This document shows positions 6,435-11,027 of a DNA stretch of 11,027 nucleotides, one piece after another. The notes below the pieces were generated by a model. It did not search any database. It worked only from the letters and a program-made list of their open reading frames with translations, and was not told the DNA's origin. Where the stretch lies: NCBI GenBank assembly GCA_027314685.1, contig DAHVAI010000431.1, positions 1-11,027 on the forward strand. Reading direction: 5' to 3'. Every line of letters starts with the position of its first letter. Within the stretch, counting starts at the first letter, position 1. A program made the position numbers and the translations under genes. The stretch is from Nitrososphaerota archaeon (lineage in GTDB: Archaea; Thermoproteota; Nitrososphaeria; Nitrososphaerales; CADDZS01).

Positions 6435-7447
6435 CGACGTACTCAACAGAACACCCTACAGGGTTTACGAAGGATCTGCTCTCGCTGAGCGAACTGACGG
6501 CATCAGAGTTCAAGGCGATCCTCGATCTTTCAGACACGTTCAAGGCAGAGCGCTCGCAGGGAAAATTCAACCACCAGGTACCCGGAACTTCGCTCGCGCT
6601 GATTTTTGAGCGGCCGAGCACACGGACGCGAGTCTCGTTCGAAGTCGGTATGTTCGAACTCGGAGGCCATGCCGTAGTCCTTAACACGAGCGACATGCAA
6701 TCCTCGCGAGGAGAAACTACAGAAGATACCGGCAGAGTATTGTCCAGATACTGCCAGGCGATTGCTGCGCGCGTCGCGTCTCATCGCACGCTGGAAGACC
6801 TTGCAAAGGCAGCAGCCGTTACAGTGATTAACGCGCTTTCAGACAAGTATCATCCCTGCCAGTCGATTGCTGACGTTCTTACACTGAGACAGTACAAGAA
6901 GAAACTAAAGGGTCTGAAGCTTGCATGGGTAGGCGACGGAAACAACGTCTGCAATTCATTACTCATCGCGGCATCACTCGTCGGAGCCGACATCACAGTC
7001 GCTTCGCCAAAGAACCATGAGCCGCTTCAAGAAGCCGTATCTATTGCAAGGCACCAGGCGGAGTTTAGTAACTCGATAATCGAGATCGGTGAATCTCCGA
7101 CTGAGGCTGTTGATGGCGCTGACGCCGTGTTCACGGACACGTTTGTTTCTATGGGCGAAGACAAGGAAAAGTCCGAGCGGATCAAGACGTTCCTTCCAAA
7201 GTACCAGGTGAACGACTCACTAATGGCGCTTGCAAAGCCCGACGCGATCTTCCTTCACTGCTTACCGGCTCACCGCGGGCAAGAAGTCACCGCCTCCGTA
7301 ATAGATGGAAGTCACTCTGTCGTCTGGCAAGAGGCAGAAAACAGATTGCATGTGCAAAAAGCTGTGCTCTACTCGATATTGAAGCGCTACGCAAAGAGCA
7401 CCAAAGATCGAGTGTTCGTAAACAGCAGGATGCCTGACATTCACTAG
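6431..7447 (+). CDS. argF: Ornithine carbamoyltransferase
   Basis: Transfers the carbamoyl group from carbamoyl phosphate to ornithine to make citrulline. The phosphate-binding loop is STRTR (63-67), then SSRGET (91-96), HPCQ (141-144), the ornithine-side loop DTFVSMG (236-242, usually DxWxSMG, so phenylalanine replaces tryptophan) and HCLPAHRG (276-283). I start it at GTG 6431, which overlaps the TGA of the ACT gene and has GGAG about 10 bases upstream; this gives 338 residues, normal for the family. An in-frame ATG at 6386 would add 15 residues inside the ACT gene and is unlikely. Aspartate carbamoyltransferase is excluded by the SMG loop. It ends on a CTAG shared with the convergent hydrolase gene. 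Confidence 0.96.
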   Translation: MTTYSTEHPTGFTKDLLSLSELTASEFKAILDLSDTFKAERSQGKFNHQVPGTSLALIFERPSTRTRVSFEVGMFELGGHAVVLNTSDMQSSRGETTEDTGRVLSRYCQAIAARVASHRTLEDLAKAAAVTVINALSDKYHPCQSIADVLTLRQYKKKLKGLKLAWVGDGNNVCNSLLIAASLVGADITVASPKNHEPLQEAVSIARHQAEFSNSIIEIGESPTEAVDGADAVFTDTFVSMGEDKEKSERIKTFLPKYQVNDSLMALAKPDAIFLHCLPAHRGQEVTASVIDGSHSVVWQEAENRLHVQKAVLYSILKRYAKSTKDRVFVNSRMPDIH

Positions 7448-8187
7448 ATTACGAGCAGTTCCTTTACCTTTGCGGATGCGCCGCTCGTTATCGGCGGCCC
7501 ATGGCCAGGAAGTAGGATTTCATAGTCCAAATCTTTGATCCTAGATTCTACGGATCTTCTAGTCTGTTCAATATCATAAGACATTGATTTTCCTGCAATG
7601 GTAACGTTTCCCTTCGCGTCCGTCAAGAGCGTATCGCCCGAGAAGAGGATTCGTTCTTTCTCACTGTAAAAGCAGACGCTTCCCTGTGTATGGCCCGGAG
7701 TATATATCGTCCTTAAATCTCCGATCAAGTCGTTGTCCTTGAGGATGATGTCTGGCTGGAAGGTGTGAAACCTGATGATTGATCCCATTACGCCCATCAA
7801 CACGCCAATCGCTCCCTTTACTTCCTTGTTCTTTTTCTCGCCCGAGACCCTTGGCGCGTCCTCCTCGTGTATTGCAACTTTTGCATCCGGTGCAAATTTC
7901 TCCTTGAGCTCCAAGATGCTTCCAGCGTGGTCGATGTCTGCATGTGTTAACAACAGAAGAGACAACGACTTTGGATCAAGCTTTCGTCTTGAGATGTATT
8001 CTGCGATTTTTTTTGCATTCCCGGGCATTCCAGAGTCGATGAGGATTAGTTCGCCAGCCTCTGTTTTCCTCAGGTATGCGTTTGATGCGCGCATACCCGG
8101 AATCAAATCGATCGTTTCGGTCAGCAATTTCGTTGAAAATGCCCCAGAGCAAGTACAAAAGGATTGGTTCTGTTCAATTGCTTTCAA
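7444..8187 (-). CDS. Metallo-beta-lactamase-fold hydrolase
   Basis: A 247-residue stand-alone MBL-fold protein with a probable dinuclear metal site. The first motif is THADIDH (81-87), a variant of HxHxDH with aspartate in place of the second histidine, as seen in a branch of the superfamily. Further ligands are H166 in TPGHTQGS, D185 in FSGDTL and H229 in LPGHGPP. No added domain is present, so substrate cannot be named; glyoxalase II-like thioesterase activity is possible. The start is TTG at 8187, with an in-frame TAA nine bases upstream. The N-terminus (CTCSGAFSTK) is not typical, so a later start is conceivable. I see no good TATA box upstream. It converges on argF and is probably not part of that pathway. 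Confidence 0.85.
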   Translation of the reverse strand: MKAIEQNQSFCTCSGAFSTKLLTETIDLIPGMRASNAYLRKTEAGELILIDSGMPGNAKKIAEYISRRKLDPKSLSLLLLTHADIDHAGSILELKEKFAPDAKVAIHEEDAPRVSGEKKNKEVKGAIGVLMGVMGSIIRFHTFQPDIILKDNDLIGDLRTIYTPGHTQGSVCFYSEKERILFSGDTLLTDAKGNVTIAGKSMSYDIEQTRRSVESRIKDLDYEILLPGHGPPITSGASAKVKELLVI

Positions 8188-8361
8188 GCTCAGTTATCGT
8201 AGCTACACGTGAAATGGAGCCGTTCCGGGCAAGCAGAGCTTGATCCTTGCTGTTGTTGAATGAACTTTCGTTCACAGCCGCCCACACTTGCGAAAGACTA
8301 TAGTGGTCTCTTTGAGGAAGTAATGCAAGAATTGGTTCTGTTATCGTTGTTGGGTGAAAAA

Positions 8362-8648
8362 CTAGGCCAACATTTCGCTTTCCAATAGAGTTTCTCTATT
8401 CATCAGATATCGAACAAATAGCATTGATAATCCCAAAGCTAGAATGAGAGTACCGTAGAAGAACCATCCGAACATTATCGTGTAAAGCTCTGATCCCTTG
8501 CTGATGGTCTCGATTAGAGTTACCGGACAGGAAGGGCGCTAATTTGAGATAGCAGGAAAGCGTATCGAATGTTTAGCGCCAATGCTATGATTTCAAAAGC
8601 GACTCCAAACCCTACTGCGAGCGCGGCCCACTTTGCTAGACTGGTCAT
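8362..8648 (-). pseudogene. Frameshifted copy of a small two-helix membrane protein
   Basis: The ATG at 8648 opens 42 codons starting MTSLAKWAALAVGF and ending at a TAA (8520-8522). The frame one base back then continues PVTLIETISKGSELY, a hydrophobic FGWFFYGTLILALG segment and FVRYLMNRE to a TAG at 8362. Joined, the product matches the intact neighbour upstream: KWAA near the start, a first hydrophobic stretch, a second one ending RY(I/L), and similar tail length. The span is 287 bases against 288 for the neighbour, so one base is missing, somewhere in about 8520-8542. Either a decayed tandem duplicate or a sequence error. Function is unknown. Confidence 0.7.
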
Positions 8649-8694
8649 TTATTGGATCCGCAGACTAGTGCATTTTTCAAGTATTGTACTAGCT

Positions 8695-8982
8695 TCAATC
8701 AACAATATTTTCGAGAACAGGAATTCCTTTCAGAGAGTGGTTCCTAATGTACCGAGCAAGCAGCAATATCATGCCAACGGCGATAAAGAACGCGCCGTAT
8801 GAATAATAGTTGTACACGGCCCTTATTCCAGCCGACACAAACATTCCAGCATCACCTGCAGGAACAGGAACAGGAAAGATACCGGGTGGAAAAGGCCACA
8901 TGTATCGGCTCGCGCCAAGCAGGATGAACAGTATTCCATCAGCAATCAGGAATGCCGCCCACTTCACATACAGATTTGCCAT
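8695..8982 (-). CDS. Small membrane protein, unknown function
   Basis: A 95-residue protein with two clear hydrophobic segments, about 8-24 (WAAFLIADGILFILLG) and 61-79 (SYGAFFIAVGMILLLAR), joined by a proline- and glycine-rich loop (FPPGIFPVPVP). Both ends are short and polar. It starts with ATG; no strong ribosome binding site is seen, and an AATAAAG element about 45 bases upstream may be its TATA box. The gene downstream, 46 bases away, is a frameshifted paralogue, which supports this reading frame being real because sequence and length are shared. I do not recognise the family. Confidence 0.7.
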   Translation of the reverse strand: MANLYVKWAAFLIADGILFILLGASRYMWPFPPGIFPVPVPAGDAGMFVSAGIRAVYNYYSYGAFFIAVGMILLLARYIRNHSLKGIPVLENIVD

Positions 8983-9002
8983 TTCTTAGAGAGCAAGCTT
9001 AG

Positions 9003-9044
9003 GATGGATTTACGCTTTGCTTTATTGAATCCTTGCAATCCATC
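9003..9044. repeat. 8-bp inverted repeat in a divergent gap
   Basis: GATGGATT (9003-9010) and AATCCATC (9037-9044) are exact inverted copies 26 bases apart, between the divergently read membrane-protein gene and the SRPBCC-like gene. The spacer holds CTTTATTG, which on the minus strand is a TATA-like AATAAAG. An operator is possible; chance is not excluded. Confidence 0.4.
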
Positions 9045-9103
9045 TTTATGTAAGGAATGATTAATCTACCGAAATCTCTTTTGCAAAAGCATAGAGAGCT
9101 GAC

Positions 9104-9541
9104 TTGGAGATTGGCATCGAATCACAAATTGAAAGAGCCGCGTGTTCAGTTATAGTCAAGACGGTTGTAGCTGACAAAGAACCCGCCAAAATTCTCGACT
9201 TTTTTCTTAACGTAAAAAATTGGGAACACAGCGGTGTTCAAAAGAACATCAGAAAGGCGGATGGTGGAATACAGAACCACTTTTCGGGAAAGCGAAAATC
9301 AGTTTGAGACCCAGCAGAGATTTTGGCATTTTCGACCACGATTACGACGTGCCAGTTCGAGAGTGGACCGTGTATTGCCGAATCACGCCCAAACGAATGA
9401 GGCTCCACTATCCCGTTCCAGTTCATAAGATCTGAATGCATGGCCCAGGAAGTGTTTAAGCAGCAGCTAGGTACCGGTTTCGAGATGGAAATTGCGAATC
9501 TCAAGAAAGCGATCGAATCGGCAGTTATTGTATGTTCTTAG
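9104..9541 (+). pseudogene. SRPBCC (START-like) domain protein, two frameshifts
   Basis: Three consecutive frame pieces read as one protein of about 145 residues. Piece one, from TTG 9104, gives VADKEPAKILDFFLNVKNWE and then NIRKADG. Near 9255-9262 the sense passes to the frame one base back: GWWNTEPLFGKAKI, FGIFDHDYDV, EWTVYCRITP. Near 9390-9400 it returns to the first frame: GSTIPFQFIRSECMAQEVFK, then FEMEIANLKKAIES, ending at TAG 9539-9541. The order (helix after strand one, an N-W contact, central beta strands including the tryptophan-rich part, long C-terminal helix) is that of small SRPBCC proteins, which bind hydrophobic ligands. The two shifts compensate. The stop overlaps that of the convergent protease gene. 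Decay and sequencing error are both possible. Confidence 0.7.
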
Positions 9542-10767
9542 ATTGGCGGTCTCTGGCCGAGCGTCACTGTCAACGTCATTGCTTGACCTGATCTGATGAT
9601 GTCAAGCGTCACTTTTTGTCCTGCGGCAGTGTACTGTTCCAGGTAGCTCGAAAGTGCGTTGTTATTAATGATCTTCGTTCCGTTGATTCCGACGATGATA
9701 TCTCCACCTATCAGGTACTGCTGACCCTCTATTGTAACCGTGCTGCTACCGCCCCTAATCCCTGCGTTAGACGACGGTCCGCCAGAAACAACTGTCTCAA
9801 CCAATACACCGTAGGTCACGTTCGTCCCGGCTGCCTGCGCGAGTTGGTAGTTCATGTCAACTGTCCCGATTCCTAAATAGGCATGTTTTGAGTACGTCCC
9901 GTTAGCAATTAGTGCAGGCAGTTCTCGCATTATCGTGTCAGATGGAATTGCAAAACCGATACCCTGGGAGCCGCTGATTGTTGCTGTCGTTATTCCAACG
10001 ACAGAGCCGTTCGAGTCAAACAGCGCTCCTCCAGAGTTTCCTGGATTGATCGGCGCGCTGAATTGTATCACGTCTGCGATACTAAAGTTGCCTGCCGTGG
10101 GATCCTGTATCGTCCCGCCGAGCTGGCTGACTATGCCGAACGTCTCGGTGTCCTCAAGACCGTAGGGGTTTCCTATTGCAAGCACGTACTGCCCCACCAC
10201 AAGAGAAGAGGATGGAGCCATTGTCAGCGGATGATATTCTGAGGTTGGCGCAGTCGGTGCCTGGACTATCGCAAGGTCGCTGTACGGGTCAGAGCCGACA
10301 ACCTTCGCAGGATAAGCATTGCCGTCTGGGAATGTCATTGTCAAATTGGACGTAGCCCCTGCGACGTGGTAGTTTGTCACGACGTAGTACTGCCCGTTGT
10401 AGCTGATCACAAACCCAGAACCAAGCACACTGGCCACTGATGTCTGAGGCCCAAAGATTGTGTTGACAGTTGGAGTCTGGACTCCCTGGAGGACGACAAT
10501 GCTGTCGTTTGCGTATGCGTAGATTGCGGCCGGATTGAACGTCTCTGTCAGGTTTGCCAGGTTTGTGTATGACGTCTGCAATGCAGTAATTGTCTTCGTT
10601 GTCGTAACAGTTGAAGTAGACGAAGGTGATTCTTTGGAGTTTAGTAAAGGCGAGTAAACAACGAGGGCGCCGGCAGCCACAATCGCGATTATTACGCCAA
10701 CAACGATGATTGCGCTTCCGGTAGCTAAACCTCTATTCTGGTTTATCATTCTGATAGACTGGTCCAT
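9538..10767 (-). CDS. Membrane-anchored HtrA/DegP-like serine protease
   Basis: A 409-residue trypsin-fold protease for quality control of proteins outside the cytoplasmic membrane. A short polar N-terminus is followed by one hydrophobic anchor (about 17-38), then a serine/threonine-rich linker (44-70). The catalytic triad is H134 (TNYHVAG), D164 (DPYSDLAIV) and S245 (NPGNSGGALF). One C-terminal PDZ domain (about 305-405) includes GVLVETVVSGGPSSNAGIRG and GGDIIVGINGTKI. The anchor plus linker imply an outward-facing protease domain; this topology is inferred. The ATG start matches the short tail before the anchor. It stands alone, with its own upstream TATA-like box, and converges on the broken SRPBCC gene with overlapping stops. 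Confidence 0.94.
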   Translation of the reverse strand: MDQSIRMINQNRGLATGSAIIVVGVIIAIVAAGALVVYSPLLNSKESPSSTSTVTTTKTITALQTSYTNLANLTETFNPAAIYAYANDSIVVLQGVQTPTVNTIFGPQTSVASVLGSGFVISYNGQYYVVTNYHVAGATSNLTMTFPDGNAYPAKVVGSDPYSDLAIVQAPTAPTSEYHPLTMAPSSSLVVGQYVLAIGNPYGLEDTETFGIVSQLGGTIQDPTAGNFSIADVIQFSAPINPGNSGGALFDSNGSVVGITTATISGSQGIGFAIPSDTIMRELPALIANGTYSKHAYLGIGTVDMNYQLAQAAGTNVTYGVLVETVVSGGPSSNAGIRGGSSTVTIEGQQYLIGGDIIVGINGTKIINNNALSSYLEQYTAAGQKVTLDIIRSGQAMTLTVTLGQRPPI

Positions 10768-10796
10768 CTTAACACGCTTGCATGAAAGGTTGTGGA

Positions 10797-10805
10797 ATTA
10801 ATTTA
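10797..10805 (-). promoter_or_regulatory. Probable TATA box of the HtrA-like gene
   Basis: On the minus strand GTGTAAATTAATTCC holds the AT-rich core TAAATTAAT, centred 34 bases before the ATG. Normal spacing predicts a start of transcription about 8 bases before the ATG, thus an almost leaderless mRNA. No ribosome binding site is seen, which agrees. Confidence 0.5.
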
Positions 10806-10861
10806 CACTTTTTCCTAGAAGATTCCATAATCTATGCTAGATTTGCGCGTGAAGCAGTTGC

Positions 10862-11027
10862 TTACTTTCTAGCGAGGATCAGGTACCAGTGGTCTTTCTT
10901 TGTGATTTCGACGTTCGAGATCCCTGATTTTTTCAGTATCTTTTCTGCGTCTTCGGGGTTGAAGAAATCCTTCTCATGATGCCTGGATTTAAAGTCGAGG
11001 TGCTTTCCTGCTGATGGCAGATAATCT
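10862..11027 (-). CDS. C-terminal end of a probable SAM-dependent methyltransferase
   Basis: An open frame enters from the right edge and ends at TAA 10862-10864, giving the last 54 residues of a protein. It reads NPEDAEKILKKSGISNVEI followed by HWYLILARK at the end. A helix with an LKKSG turn, a strand, then a final strand ending in ARK is the usual C-terminus of class I SAM-dependent methyltransferases. The SAM-binding motifs would lie outside the window, so the call rests on this tail only. The gap to the protease gene (94 bases) has a TATA-like box, so the two are probably separate transcripts. Confidence 0.5.
   Translation of the reverse strand, partial: DYLPSAGKHLDFKSRHHEKDFFNPEDAEKILKKSGISNVEITKKDHWYLILARK

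Noticed and set aside
8163..8342. 12-base direct repeat ATTGGTTCTGTT at 8163-8174 and 8331-8342
   Set aside because: A few 12-base repeats are expected by chance in 11 kb, and nothing around the two copies suggests a mobile element or attachment site.
8569..8802. 77-residue plus-strand frame
   Set aside because: It is antisense to the two paired membrane-protein copies, which share sequence with each other on the minus strand.
9104..9307. 67-residue protein taken as a complete gene
   Set aside because: Its last third is the out-of-frame continuation of an SRPBCC-like gene whose sense passes to another frame near 9255-9262.
10782..10979. 65-residue plus-strand frame
   Set aside because: It covers the protease promoter and lies opposite the methyltransferase tail, which has a much more protein-like sequence.
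1..11027. tRNA, rRNA, CRISPR, insertion sequence or prophage signals
   Set aside because: I looked for cloverleaf-like stretches, regularly spaced repeats, transposase motifs and long terminal inverted repeats and found none.

Overview
The window looks like a piece of an archaeal chromosome, most likely from the Thaumarchaeota/Nitrososphaerota. I place it there because it has LysW (the acidic carrier ending in EDWGE) beside a RimK-like ligase in an arginine cluster, an archaeal-type ArgH, TATA/BRE-like boxes about 25-35 bp before start codons, several apparently leaderless or TTG/GTG starts, and a membrane-anchored HtrA. G+C is near half by eye, which would suit a Nitrososphaera-like genome. 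The lineage is an inference; there is no rRNA or amoA here to fix it.

Left part (1-1618, minus strand): a two-gene molybdenum-cofactor block. moaA encodes the GTP 3',8-cyclase. It is followed by a MocA-like nucleotidyltransferase that runs off the left edge.

Centre (1744-7447): an arginine-biosynthesis regulon in two divergent transcripts. Leftward run argG, argH, lysW and a lysX/argX ligase, packed to 60, overlap/12 and 3 bases. Rightward run a small ACT-domain protein and argF, with a 4-base stop/start overlap. The 90-base gap between argG and the ACT gene carries two back-to-back TATA-like boxes. Together the genes supply the carrier and first ligase of the LysW-linked route from glutamate to ornithine, and the three final steps ornithine to citrulline to argininosuccinate to arginine. 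The ACT protein is a good candidate for sensing an amino acid and controlling the cluster. The middle enzymes (kinase, reductase, aminotransferase, LysW hydrolase) and carbamoyl-phosphate synthase are not in the window.

Right part (7444-11027): a metallo-beta-lactamase-fold hydrolase converges on argF and shares a CTAG stop. Next comes a stretch with two disrupted genes: a frameshifted copy of a small two-helix membrane protein next to its intact paralogue, and an SRPBCC-like gene broken by two opposite frameshifts. A membrane-anchored HtrA-type serine protease follows, and then the C-terminal end of a probable methyltransferase cut by the right edge.

I see no tRNA, rRNA, CRISPR array, insertion sequence or integrase. 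No gene-free stretch exceeds about 175 bases; the longest, 8188-8361, shows nothing I can name.
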